The notes beneath the pieces were generated by a model. It was given only the letters and a program-made list of their open reading frames with translations. It had not been told where the DNA came from and did not search any database. A stretch of 64,000 nt of DNA from Flexivirga oryzae (GTDB lineage Bacteria > Actinomycetota > Actinomycetes > Actinomycetales > Dermatophilaceae), in NCBI RefSeq assembly GCF_014190805.1, contig NZ_JACHVQ010000001.1, forward strand, positions 2,480,001 to 2,544,000. The letters are read 5' to 3'. Positions 36,424 through 44,413 of this stretch are shown one piece after another. The position numbers and the translations under genes were made by a program. How positions within the stretch are numbered: position 1 is the first letter of the stretch; every line of letters starts with the position of its first letter.

Positions 36424-37952
36424 GCTGCCGCACTTCCTGCCCGCAGCCCGCGGGCTTCCTCGACCTGCCGGAAACCGGGTTGTTCGGCACCGTCCAGATC
36501 GCCGATCGTCCAGGCGACCCGCAGACAGCGGTCGTAGCCACGCAGCGTCAACTGGCCGAGCTCCATCGCACGATCCAGACCGCGCGTCACGTCGCCGGGT
36601 AGCCGCCACGGGCTGGATCGCAGCACCGCACCCGGCACCTCGCTGTTGCGTGCGAAGCCGATCGGTGCCCAGCGCTTCGCCTGCCGGCGCCGGGCGTCCA
36701 CCACCCGCGCGGCCACCTGGGCGGTGGACTCGCCACGCGGTCCGGCCAGGGAGGCTCGGGTCACCGGAAGCATGGTCAGCTGGACGTCGACCCGGTCCAG
36801 CAGCGGGCCGGACATCCGGCCGAGGTAGTCGCGCCGCCGTTGCGGCGCACACGTGCACTTCGAACCCTTCCCGTAGTTCTGACCGCACGGACACGGGTTC
36901 GCGGCCAGCACCAGCTGGAACCGTGCGGGGAACGTGACGACCTGGTCGGCACGGGCAACCTGCACGACACCGGACTCCAGCGGCTGGCGCAGCGCGTCGA
37001 GCACGTCGCGGCGGAACTCGGGACACTCATCGAGAAACATCACGCCGCGATGCGCACGCGAGACCGCGCCGGGACGCACCCGACCCGACCCGCCGCCGAC
37101 CACCGCAGGCATCGACGCTCCGTGGTGCGGCGCCACGAACGGCGGCCGGTCGATCAGCACCTGCTCCGGCAACGCGCCCAGGACCGAGTGGATCGCGGTC
37201 ACCTCCAGCGCCTGCTCCCGGGTCAGCGGTGGCAACAACCCGGGGAGCCGCTCGGCGATCATCGTCTTGCCGGCGCCCGGCGGCCCGATCATCGCCAGAT
37301 GGTGCCCGCCGGCCGCTGCGACCTCCAGCGCGTAGCGAGCCTCCGCCTGACCGACCACGTCCGCAAGGTCGGGCACCCGGCCCACGACCTGCACGGGCTC
37401 GGGCACCGGCGGCGGCTCGGGCAACGGCCTCCTCCTGGCCAGTGCCTGGTAGCGCCGGACGAGGGCACCCAGGGAGTCGACCGGCACGACCTCGATGTCC
37501 GGCACGAGTGCGGCCTCCGCGGCGTTCGCGACCGGCACTACCACCTGCCGCGCACCCGCGTCGACCGCGGCCAGCACGGCAGGCAGCACCCCCGGTATGG
37601 CGCGCACGGTCCCGTCCAGCCCCAGCTCCCCCACGTGGACGGTGGTCGCGACCAGGTCCGCCTCGATCGTCCCGCCCGAGACCAGCACCGCCACTGCGAT
37701 CGCCAGATCGAAACCGGACCCCTGTTTCGGCAGCGACGCCGGTGACAGGTTCACGGTGAGGCGCTGCTTCGGCAGGTCCAGCTCGCAGTTGTTCGCCGCC
37801 GCCCGGATCCGGTCGGGCGCCTGCTTGCACGCGGCGTCCGGCATACCGCTCACGATGAACTTCGGCAGGCCGGGTGACACGTCCGCCTCCACCTCGACCA
37901 GCCGTCCGTGGATGCCCCACACCGCGACGCTGCGGGTCCTCCCGAGCGTCAT
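36420..37952 (-). CDS. comM: YifB/ComM-family Mg-chelatase-like AAA+ ATPase (branch-migration helicase)
   Basis: 510 residues. The N-terminal Lon-like fold (VAVWGIHGRLVEVEADVSPGLPKF, TVNLSPASLPKQGSGFDLAIA) precedes the AAA+ module: Walker A IGPPGAGKTMIAERLPGLLPPL near 225, Walker B GVMFLDECPEF near 305. A Cys-rich insertion (NPCPCGQNYGKGSKCTC) follows near 355, a zinc-binding loop. ComM extends heteroduplex during natural transformation in Gram-negatives. It sits directly between yraN and dprA, overlapping both by 4 bases. Confidence 0.95.
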   Translation of the reverse strand: MTLGRTRSVAVWGIHGRLVEVEADVSPGLPKFIVSGMPDAACKQAPDRIRAAANNCELDLPKQRLTVNLSPASLPKQGSGFDLAIAVAVLVSGGTIEADLVATTVHVGELGLDGTVRAIPGVLPAVLAAVDAGARQVVVPVANAAEAALVPDIEVVPVDSLGALVRRYQALARRRPLPEPPPVPEPVQVVGRVPDLADVVGQAEARYALEVAAAGGHHLAMIGPPGAGKTMIAERLPGLLPPLTREQALEVTAIHSVLGALPEQVLIDRPPFVAPHHGASMPAVVGGGSGRVRPGAVSRAHRGVMFLDECPEFRRDVLDALRQPLESGVVQVARADQVVTFPARFQLVLAANPCPCGQNYGKGSKCTCAPQRRRDYLGRMSGPLLDRVDVQLTMLPVTRASLAGPRGESTAQVAARVVDARRRQAKRWAPIGFARNSEVPGAVLRSSPWRLPGDVTRGLDRAMELGQLTLRGYDRCLRVAWTIGDLDGAEQPGFRQVEEARGLRAGSAAA

Positions 37953-38356
37953 GCCACGTCTCGCAGGTGCTCGATGGACAACGGCGCACCGGGCGGTGCG
38001 AGCACGCCGATGACGTCGATGCGCACGCTCGCCGTCCCGACCGGATGGTCGGCCAGCCAGCGCGCCGCCAGCACCCGCAACCGGCGCGCCTTCACCGGCG
38101 TCACCGCCTCGACCGCCCTGCCGAACAGCTCCGATCGACGGGTCTTGACCTCGACGACCACGAGACAGTCACCGACGTCGTCCAACGCGACGATGTCGAT
38201 CTCGCCCTCGCGGCAGCGCCAGTTGCGCTCGATGACGGTCAGCCCCTGCAACTGCAGGTAGCGCGCCGCCTCCTCCTCACCGAGCCGGCCGAGCTCCCTC
38301 CGGTCCGGTCGGCGTGCCTCGCGAGCCCGTCCACCGGGCGGCTGCGTCGATGCCAT
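37949..38356 (-). CDS. yraN: UPF0102 (YraN) family nuclease-like protein
   Basis: 135 residues. It has the Holliday-junction-resolvase-like core: LGRLGEEEAARYLQLQGLTVIERNWRCREGEIDIVAL (in parts), where E of GEEEA, D of GEIDIV, and E-x-K of VVEVKTRR form the likely catalytic set. The function is not established. Close linkage with comM and dprA is conserved across bacteria and suggests DNA processing. It overlaps comM by 4 bases. The N-terminus has a 20-residue basic extension. Confidence 0.92.
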   Translation of the reverse strand: MASTQPPGGRAREARRPDRRELGRLGEEEAARYLQLQGLTVIERNWRCREGEIDIVALDDVGDCLVVVEVKTRRSELFGRAVEAVTPVKARRLRVLAARWLADHPVGTASVRIDVIGVLAPPGAPLSIEHLRDVA

Positions 38357-38463
38357 CGGACATCACCTCCGGCACCCAGCCTCCGGTGCACGGCATACAA
38401 CTGACCATGACTCCACACCTCAGGTGTGGACGGCGGATGGGGATGTGTACAGCCCGGACCGAC

Positions 38464-38769
38464 TCAGTCCGGAAGCTCGATCTCCCGCGGCGGCAGCTCC
38501 TCGACGTTGACGTCCTTGAACGTGATCACCCGCACGTTCTTGACGAACCGTGCGGTGCGGTAGACGTCCCACACCCACGCGTCGTTCATCCGCACGTCGA
38601 AGTAGACGCCGGCGCCCTCCCCGCGCACCTGCAGGTCGACGTCGTTGCACAGGTAGAAGCGACGCTCGGTCTCCACCACATGGCTGAACAGCCCCACCAC
38701 GTCGCGATATTCGCGGTAGAGGGCCAGCTCCTGCTCGGTCTCGAACTTCTCCAGGTCCTCAGCGGACAT
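38464..38769 (-). CDS. DUF2469 family protein
   Basis: 101 residues, acidic, soluble. The sequence MSAEDLEKFETEQELALYREYRDVV, FSHVVETERRFYLCNDVDL and FDVRMNDAWVWDVYR is diagnostic of DUF2469 (given in short blocks). This family is restricted to actinobacteria and is found between rnhB and yraN. It overlaps rnhB by 11 bases. Function is unknown. Confidence 0.9.
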   Translation of the reverse strand: MSAEDLEKFETEQELALYREYRDVVGLFSHVVETERRFYLCNDVDLQVRGEGAGVYFDVRMNDAWVWDVYRTARFVKNVRVITFKDVNVEELPPREIELPD

Positions 38770-39532
38770 TCACCTGCTCCTTCCCTGGCGCTGCTGCGTC
38801 CACGCTACCCGCCGCAGCTGGCGACGGGACGGCCGCATCACCGCTGAACGGGTGCCACGATCGACGGTGCAGCTCGCACGGTCCGTGGACCTTGATCGCG
38901 GCCAGATGGTTCGGCGCCGAATACCCCTTGTTGCCCGCCCAGTTGTAGTGCGGGAAGTCGTCGTGGAAGGCCACCAGCATCCCGTCCCGCTCGACCTTGG
39001 CGAGCACCGACGCGGCCGCGACGGACGAGCACTTCATGTCCGCCTTGATCATCGTCGTGACCGGCGGGGTGCGCGGTCCGTCGCAGATCAGCCCGAGCAA
39101 CCCGTCCCGTTCCGGGTCGGTGAGCCAGTCGTGGTTGCCGTCCAGCACCACCAGGTCGGGTATGACGTGCAGCAGCTCGAGCGCCCGCGTGCCCGCGAGG
39201 CGCAGCGCGGCCATGATGCCGATGGTGTCGATCTCGGCGGCGCTCGCGTGCCCCACGGCGTAGTCGGTCGCCCAGCGACGCACCGCGGGCACCATCCGCT
39301 CCCGGGCGGCCGGCGACAGCAGTTTGGAGTCCTTCACCCCCTGCGGCACGGTCCGGGTGTGCTCGTCGATGACCACGACACCGACCGACACCGGCCCGGC
39401 GAGCGCCCCGCGGCCGACCTCGTCCATCCCGGCGATCAGCCGGTAGCCGTCGCGTTGCAGCGAGCGCTCGACCCGCAGGCTGGGTTTGCTGCTGCGCGGC
39501 GCGGTGCTACGGCGGGTGGTGCGGGCGGTCAC
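38759..39532 (-). CDS. rnhB: Ribonuclease HII
   Basis: 257 residues. The type 2 RNase H core is seen: YRLIAGMDEVGRGALAGPVSVGVVV near residue 30 (D-E-V-G-R-G active site), KDSKLLSPAARERMVP, VVLDGNHDWL with the third acidic residue, and IIKADMKCSSVAAASVLAKVERD (D-x-K-C-x-S). It cuts RNA in RNA-DNA hybrids and removes single ribonucleotides. The C-terminal tail is divergent, and overlaps the DUF2469 start. Its start overlaps the lepB stop by 4 bases. Confidence 0.95.
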   Translation of the reverse strand: MTARTTRRSTAPRSSKPSLRVERSLQRDGYRLIAGMDEVGRGALAGPVSVGVVVIDEHTRTVPQGVKDSKLLSPAARERMVPAVRRWATDYAVGHASAAEIDTIGIMAALRLAGTRALELLHVIPDLVVLDGNHDWLTDPERDGLLGLICDGPRTPPVTTMIKADMKCSSVAAASVLAKVERDGMLVAFHDDFPHYNWAGNKGYSAPNHLAAIKVHGPCELHRRSWHPFSGDAAVPSPAAAGSVDAAAPGKEQVNVR

Positions 39533-40359
39533 GACGGGTCAGGCACCTTCGCGAACACGCTGCTGTAGTCCTTCAGTGCGTGGATCCGGCTGATCGGCCA
39601 CGCGATCGCCACGACCTGGCCGGTGATGTCCGACATCGGCACGGACCCCAGCTTGCCGTCGCTGTTGCCGTCGTGCATCCGCGAGTCGGCCGAGTCGTTG
39701 CGGTTGTCGCCCATCACCCAGACCTTGTCCTTCGGGACGGTGATGTTGAACGGGATGGTGCTGGGCACGCTGCCCTGGTCGATGTAGGGCTCGGTGATCT
39801 CGACACCGTTGACCGTCAGCTTGCCGTCCTTGGTGCAGCACTTGACGTGGTCACCCGGCATGCCGATGATCCGTTTCACGACGTGCTCGCCGCCGCCGGG
39901 CAGCACCCCGACGAAGACCAGCGCGTCCGACACCGCCCGTTTCAGGGTCGAGGAGTGCTGCGGTGTCGATCCCCAGGTCTTCGGGTCCTCGAAGACGATG
40001 ACGTCGCCGCGGTGCAGCGGGGAGTGCTGCGGCGTGAACTTGCTGACGATGATCCGGTCACCGACGTCCAGCGTGCTCTCCATCGACTGCGACGGGATGT
40101 AGAACGGCTGGGCCAGGAAGGTCTTCACCAGGAAGCTGAGCGTCAACGCGATCGCCACGATCACCACGAGTTCCCGGGTGAAGGCCCACCGCGACTTGCC
40201 CTTCGGCAGCCGGGTGTCCTCGGGTATGGCGCCCGGCGGCAACGCGTCGTCGGACGCAGCCGGCTCGCCGGCAGGCGTCGCGGCCGCGTCGCGGTCCTGA
40301 CTCGTCGCCGCACCCTCCGTCGTCGGGTCCGGCGATTCGCCCTGGGTCTGATGAGTCAC
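39529..40359 (-). CDS. lepB: Signal peptidase I, copy 1 (nearest rnhB)
   Basis: 276 residues. A variable acidic cytoplasmic N-terminus (about 60 residues) precedes one membrane helix. Catalytic Ser is in SQSMESTL near 93, catalytic Lys in VKRIIGMPGDHV near 160, and box E MGDNRNDSADSR is near 220. It cleaves Sec and Tat signal peptides at the outer face. It differs from the next copy by its CCTKDG loop and N-terminus. The three copies in tandem suggest recent or retained duplications with partly different substrates. Confidence 0.93.
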   Translation of the reverse strand: MTHQTQGESPDPTTEGAATSQDRDAAATPAGEPAASDDALPPGAIPEDTRLPKGKSRWAFTRELVVIVAIALTLSFLVKTFLAQPFYIPSQSMESTLDVGDRIIVSKFTPQHSPLHRGDVIVFEDPKTWGSTPQHSSTLKRAVSDALVFVGVLPGGGEHVVKRIIGMPGDHVKCCTKDGKLTVNGVEITEPYIDQGSVPSTIPFNITVPKDKVWVMGDNRNDSADSRMHDGNSDGKLGSVPMSDITGQVVAIAWPISRIHALKDYSSVFAKVPDPS

Positions 40360-40372
40360 TCGCTGCGCTCGC

Positions 40373-41239
40373 TCACGGTTTGGGCACCTTGTCGAATGTC
40401 GAGGGGTAGTTGCTCAGCCAGCCCATCCGGTTGACGGGCCAGACGATCATGTCTGTCCGGCCGATGATGTCCGACTCCGGCACCGAACCGGTGCGACCGG
40501 TGCCGTCGTCGTGGAAGCGCGAGTCGGAGGAGTCACCTCGGTTGTCCCCCATCACCCACACCCGGCCGGACGGGACGGTCACCGAGAAGGTCTTCTGGTC
40601 GGTGCCGCCGCCTGGGTAAATATAGGGCTCGGAGAGGCCGACACCGTTGACCGTGATCTGTCCGCGCGTGTTACAGCACTTCACGTGGTCGCCGGGCAGC
40701 CCGATGACCCGCTTGATGAGGTCGTTGTCGCCGGACGGGTAGAGCCCGATCCACTGCAGCACCGACGTCACCGCGCCGGACACGCCGGTCCGTTTCGCGT
40801 TCGGTTCCTGCAGCCAGTGGTCGGGGTCGTGGAAGACGATGATGTCGCCGCGTTTGAGGGCGAACGGGCCGGGCGTGAACTTGGAGACCACGACCCGGTC
40901 GCCGGGCACCAGGGTGTTCTCCATCGACTCTGACGGGATCCAGAACGACTGCGCCACGAAGGTTTTGATCAGCAGTGACAGCACCAGCGCCACCACCACG
41001 ACGATGGCGGTCTCGCGCAGCATGCGTCCGGCGCGCCTGCCCGGCGTGCTCGCCCGGCGCTCCCGCTGTGCCACCCGGGCCGCGGTCCGTTCCCCGGCAC
41101 CGGACGCCGAGGACGTCGACGGCGCACCGGAACCCGTCGGCGCACGGGGCAGCCGGATCGCGTCGGGTGGCCCCGACGGTGCGTCGCCGTCGGTGGAAAC
41201 CCCGTCTCGGTGGTCGGTCACGTCGGCAGTCTCCCCCAC
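40373..41239 (-). CDS. lepB: Signal peptidase I, copy 2
   Basis: 288 residues. It has a low-complexity Ser/Ala/Pro/Gly N-terminus of about 80 residues, then one membrane helix (TAIVVVVALVLSLLIKTFV), SESMENTL with the catalytic Ser, IKRVIGLPGDHV with the Lys, and MGDNRGDSSDSR. It is the closest paralogue of copy 1: both have a CC pair after the GDHVK motif and similar spacing. Its stop is 13 bases before copy 1. Its start overlaps copy 3 by 22 bases. Confidence 0.93.
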   Translation of the reverse strand: MGETADVTDHRDGVSTDGDAPSGPPDAIRLPRAPTGSGAPSTSSASGAGERTAARVAQRERRASTPGRRAGRMLRETAIVVVVALVLSLLIKTFVAQSFWIPSESMENTLVPGDRVVVSKFTPGPFALKRGDIIVFHDPDHWLQEPNAKRTGVSGAVTSVLQWIGLYPSGDNDLIKRVIGLPGDHVKCCNTRGQITVNGVGLSEPYIYPGGGTDQKTFSVTVPSGRVWVMGDNRGDSSDSRFHDDGTGRTGSVPESDIIGRTDMIVWPVNRMGWLSNYPSTFDKVPKP

Positions 41240-41907
41240 GAACCTAAGGGCCAGTAGCGCAGGACCACCTTGCCGACGATGTCGTCGACCGGAACCATGC
41301 CACCACCGGGATCACCCAGGTGCGATCGCGAGTCGTCGGACGCGACCCGGTTGTCGCCCATCACGAACACGTGCCCCGCCGGCACCCGCACGGAGAACGG
41401 TTCGTTGCTGGCCGTCATACCCTTGGCGAGGAACGGCTCGGCACGCACCGTGCCGTTGATCCGCAGCCGCCCGTCGTGCCCGACCGCCACCGTGTCACCG
41501 GGCAGGCCGATCACCCGCTTGACGTACAACGTCTCCCCCAGATGTATGCCGAGCACGTCGCCGACGGACCGCAGCAGGCCCGCGAGACCCGACGGTGGCA
41601 CGTCCCCGGGGTGGGTGAAGACGTCGGTGGCGTCGAAGACGATCACGTCGTCGCGGGCGACGTCGTGCGCGTGCACCTTGTCGACCAGGATGCGGTCGCC
41701 GCGCCACAGCGTGGGCTGCATCGAACCGGACGGCACGGTGAACGTCTCCAGCACCAGTCCGTGCAGCACCGCGACGGCCGCCAGCACGGCCAGGGCGCCG
41801 ATCAGCCAGCGCCGGCGGCGCCGCAGCCGCCGACCCGACCCCGCTGCTCGCGGAGGGTATGCCGAAGGCGTGGAGTCCTCCGCAGAGGGCTCCACGCCTT
41901 CGGTCAT
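41218..41907 (-). CDS. lepB: Signal peptidase I, copy 3 (nearest rplS)
   Basis: 229 residues, shorter than the other two. The order of motifs is a basic stretch (RRLRRRRRW), one helix (LIGALAVLAAVAVLHGLVL), SGSMQPTL (catalytic Ser), VKRVIGLPGDTV (catalytic Lys) and MGDNRVASDDSR. It lacks the CC pair of the other copies and so is the more diverged. Its first 15 codons contain the 14-bp hairpin at 41862-41903, which may limit its translation or end the rplS transcript. Confidence 0.92.
   Translation of the reverse strand: MTEGVEPSAEDSTPSAYPPRAAGSGRRLRRRRRWLIGALAVLAAVAVLHGLVLETFTVPSGSMQPTLWRGDRILVDKVHAHDVARDDVIVFDATDVFTHPGDVPPSGLAGLLRSVGDVLGIHLGETLYVKRVIGLPGDTVAVGHDGRLRINGTVRAEPFLAKGMTASNEPFSVRVPAGHVFVMGDNRVASDDSRSHLGDPGGGMVPVDDIVGKVVLRYWPLGSWGRLPT
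41862..41903 (-). terminator. 14-bp perfect hairpin over the 5' coding end of lepB copy 3
   Basis: Bases 41862-41875 pair perfectly with 41890-41903, and the 14-base loop holds another four pairs. It starts 22 bases after the rplS stop but lies within codons 2-15 of the next gene. It could be the rplS terminator, an attenuator, or a translation control. Confidence 0.6.
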
Positions 41908-41924
41908 GCGTGCAGGGAGCGTGC

Positions 41925-42290
41925 TCAGGCCTGCTTGGCGGCAGGCGTCTCGCGCTTCTCCTTGATCTTGGCGGCCTTGCCGCGCAGCTCACGCAGGTAG
42001 TAGAGCTTGGCGCGACGGACGTCACCGCGGGTGGCGACCTCGATCTTCTCGATGACCGGGGTGTGCACCGGGAAGGTGCGCTCGACACCCACACCGAAGC
42101 TCACCTTGCGGACGGTGAACGTCTCGCCGATCCCGCCACCGTGACGGCGGATGACCACGCCCTGGAAGATCTGGACACGGGAGCGGTTGCCCTCGACGAC
42201 CTTGACGTGCACCTTGACGGTGTCGCCGGCGCGGAACTCGGGGATGTCGCTGCGCAACGAGGCAGCGTCGAGCTCATCGAACTTGTGCAT
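41925..42290 (-). CDS. rplS: 50S ribosomal protein L19
   Basis: 121 residues. The L19 core is seen: IPEFRAGDTVKVHVKVVEGNRSRVQIFQGVVI (in parts: FRAGDTVKVHVKV, QIFQGVVIRR), GIGETFTVRKVSFGVGVERTFPVHTP, and RGDVRRAKLYYLRELRGKAAKIKEK. It starts at the ATG of MHKFDELD. The leader is about 140 bases from the promoter motif at 42439-42450. Ordinarily rplS follows trmD directly; here ngcEFG and one divergent gene separate them by nearly 6 kb. Confidence 0.97.
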   Translation of the reverse strand: MHKFDELDAASLRSDIPEFRAGDTVKVHVKVVEGNRSRVQIFQGVVIRRHGGGIGETFTVRKVSFGVGVERTFPVHTPVIEKIEVATRGDVRRAKLYYLRELRGKAAKIKEKRETPAAKQA

Positions 42291-42438
42291 GGTGATGCTT
42301 CTTCCTGCAGGCGCCGCAGGTCGCCCGCGTTCCGTGGATCGGGTGCACCGTCCGGACAAGGAGCCACATGCCTCGGTGAATCGTTCACCGTCGCACTCCC
42401 CCTGCGGCGGGGGCTGGGACCGTTTCGGCGCTCGGACA

Positions 42439-42450
42439 ATTCTGCCAGAG
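42439..42450 (-). promoter_or_regulatory. Candidate rplS promoter (CTCTGGCAGAAT)
   Basis: The minus-strand dodecamer CTCTGGCAGAAT, with CAGAAT as -10, is identical to the one upstream of rpsP at 56446-56457. It marks independent transcription of rplS after separation from trmD. Confidence 0.55.
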
Positions 42451-42454
42451 AGGT

Positions 42455-42474
42455 GCCGATCCGGCGAAATCGGC
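42455..42474 (-). terminator. Weak hairpin after the second sugar permease gene
   Basis: GCCGAT at 42455-42460 pairs with ATCGGC at 42469-42474, 12 bases past the stop of the permease gene. The stem is only 6 bp, so this is tentative. Confidence 0.35.
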
Positions 42475-42485
42475 CGGTTCGGCGA

Positions 42486-43433
42486 CTACTTCATCGTCCC
42501 CTGCGACAGCGAGCCCTGCAGCTGCCGCTGGAAGAGGATGTAGGCGATCAGGACCGGTACGACGGTGATGACCACGCCGGCGAACATCGCGCCGTAGTTG
42601 ACCTCGTAACCGGCCGACGACACGAAGTTGTACATGCCCTGCGACAACACGTAGTTCTTCTCGTTGGTGTTCAACGCGACCGGCAGCAGGAACTGGTTCC
42701 ACAGGCCGAGGAAGTTGAAGATCGCCACCGCCGCGATGCCCGGCTTGGCCATCGGCAGCATCACCTGGATGAACGTCCGCCAGTCGCCGGCACCGTCCAG
42801 CTCGGCGGCCTCCATGATCTCCGCGGGCAGCGCCCGGAAGAACGGGTAGAGGAAGAAGACGGTGAACGGGAAGGCGAAGGCGACATACGTCAGGATCAGG
42901 CCCGGGAAGGTGTTGAGCAGCCCGATGTTCTTCAGCACGAAGAACAACGGCACGATCGCCAGGAAGATCGGGAAGGTGTTGCCGGCCAGGATCAGGTAGT
43001 AGATGAACCGGCTGCCCCGGAACGGGAACCGCGACAACGAGTAGGCGCACATCGACCCCAGCGCCATCACCAGGACCAGCGCGATGGTCACCACGATGAC
43101 GGTGTTGAGCAGGTCGCGGCCCAGGCCGGAGTCGTTCCACGCCGAGGAGAAGTTGCTGGTCAGGTTGCCCCAGAAGTCGTGGGGCATCTCCCACGGACCC
43201 TTGAAGATCTCGCTCGTGGAGCGCGAGGACGAGAAGAACGTCCAGACCAGCGGCAGGATGACGATGAGCGCCCAGAAGATCAGGACGATGTGCGAGCAGA
43301 TGACGATCGCGAGTTCGCCCGACCCGCGCCGGCGCACCGTGACCGGGCGGCCGGTCGGCGCCGGTGGCTGGCCCGAGGCGTCCGCGGAAGGCTCCGGCCC
43401 GGACGGCTTGGTCAGGTTGATGTTGGAGCTCAC
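42486..43433 (-). CDS. ngcG: Sugar ABC transporter permease (NgcG-like)
   Basis: 315 residues from a GTG at 43433 that overlaps the preceding permease stop (GTGA). Six membrane helices are seen. The EAA loop that touches the ATPase is EIMEAAELDGAGDWRTFIQVMLPMAKPGI near residue 215. It belongs to the MalG-like carbohydrate uptake class 1 permeases. No ATPase gene lies near, which is normal in actinobacteria where a shared MsiK-type ATPase serves several importers. It is the last gene of the ngcEFG operon. Confidence 0.88.
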   Translation of the reverse strand: MSSNINLTKPSGPEPSADASGQPPAPTGRPVTVRRRGSGELAIVICSHIVLIFWALIVILPLVWTFFSSSRSTSEIFKGPWEMPHDFWGNLTSNFSSAWNDSGLGRDLLNTVIVVTIALVLVMALGSMCAYSLSRFPFRGSRFIYYLILAGNTFPIFLAIVPLFFVLKNIGLLNTFPGLILTYVAFAFPFTVFFLYPFFRALPAEIMEAAELDGAGDWRTFIQVMLPMAKPGIAAVAIFNFLGLWNQFLLPVALNTNEKNYVLSQGMYNFVSSAGYEVNYGAMFAGVVITVVPVLIAYILFQRQLQGSLSQGTMK

Positions 43434-44413
43434 TGTTCCCTCCCGGCGATCAACCGGTTGACGCCGAACACGATGCCCGCGAAGGCGAGCGTGAGCACGG
43501 CGAGCACCACACCCATCGCGCTGGCGCGGCCGAAGTGTCCTTCGGTGAAGGCGGTCTTGTAGAGGTCCTGCGAGATCGTGTAGGTCGAGTTGCTGGGGCC
43601 GCCGGTCGGGTTCAGCGCCGCCATGTAGACGAACGCGTCCAGTGCCACCACGCCCAGATAGACGTATGCCGTCTGCACGGTCTCGCGCACCATCGGCAGC
43701 GTCACCGACCACATGCTCCGCAGGCGCCCGGCGCCGTCGATGCGCGCGGCGTCATACAACTCGGCGGGGATGCTCTTGATGGCCGCGACGAACAGCACCA
43801 TGTAGAACCCGACGAAACCCCAGATGATCACGAACACCGAGGCCGGCATCGCCGACTTGACCTCGCCCAGCCAGGCGAACGACTCGAAGTTGTTCCCCCA
43901 GCCGAACGGCAGGTGGGTCAGCACACCGTTGAGCATGCCCTTGGACGGGTCGTAGATCTGTGCCCAGATCACGCCGATGACGATCGCGGGGATCGTGTAG
44001 GGGAAGAACGACACGACCCGGTAGATGTTCGAGCCCTTCAGACCACGGACCGCACCGGTGCTGGAGCCGCCGACGGTCACCATGGTGGCCAGCAGGAAGC
44101 TCAGGACGACGGTCAGGAACGGCACCACGATCGCCAGGATGATGTTGTTGCGGATCGTCTTGCGGAAGATGTCGTCGCCGAAGATGTAGGTGTAGTTGTC
44201 CAGTCCGATGAAGTTCATCGTCGACGTGAAGCCGCCCCAGTCGGTCAGCGAGTAGTAGATCGCCTGGATGAACGGCCAGATGACCAAGCCGATGTAGATG
44301 ACCATCGGCAGTCCGATCGTCACCAGCAGGAAGCCGATGCGGGACGGACGAACGCGCCTGCCACCAGCCCGCTTGGGGCTGGTGACAGGCGCGGCAACCG
44401 GGAGTCCGGTCAC
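43430..44413 (-). CDS. ngcF: Sugar ABC transporter permease (NgcF-like)
   Basis: 327 residues, six helices, MalF-like. The EAA loop is SIPAELYDAARIDGAGRLRSMWSVTLPMVRETV near residue 215. The N-terminal part has RIGFLLVTIGLPMVIYIGLVIWPFIQAIYYSLTDW (partly shown). It overlaps the binding-protein gene (ATGA) and the next permease (GTGA), so all three are co-translated. Confidence 0.88.
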   Translation of the reverse strand: MTGLPVAAPVTSPKRAGGRRVRPSRIGFLLVTIGLPMVIYIGLVIWPFIQAIYYSLTDWGGFTSTMNFIGLDNYTYIFGDDIFRKTIRNNIILAIVVPFLTVVLSFLLATMVTVGGSSTGAVRGLKGSNIYRVVSFFPYTIPAIVIGVIWAQIYDPSKGMLNGVLTHLPFGWGNNFESFAWLGEVKSAMPASVFVIIWGFVGFYMVLFVAAIKSIPAELYDAARIDGAGRLRSMWSVTLPMVRETVQTAYVYLGVVALDAFVYMAALNPTGGPSNSTYTISQDLYKTAFTEGHFGRASAMGVVLAVLTLAFAGIVFGVNRLIAGREQ

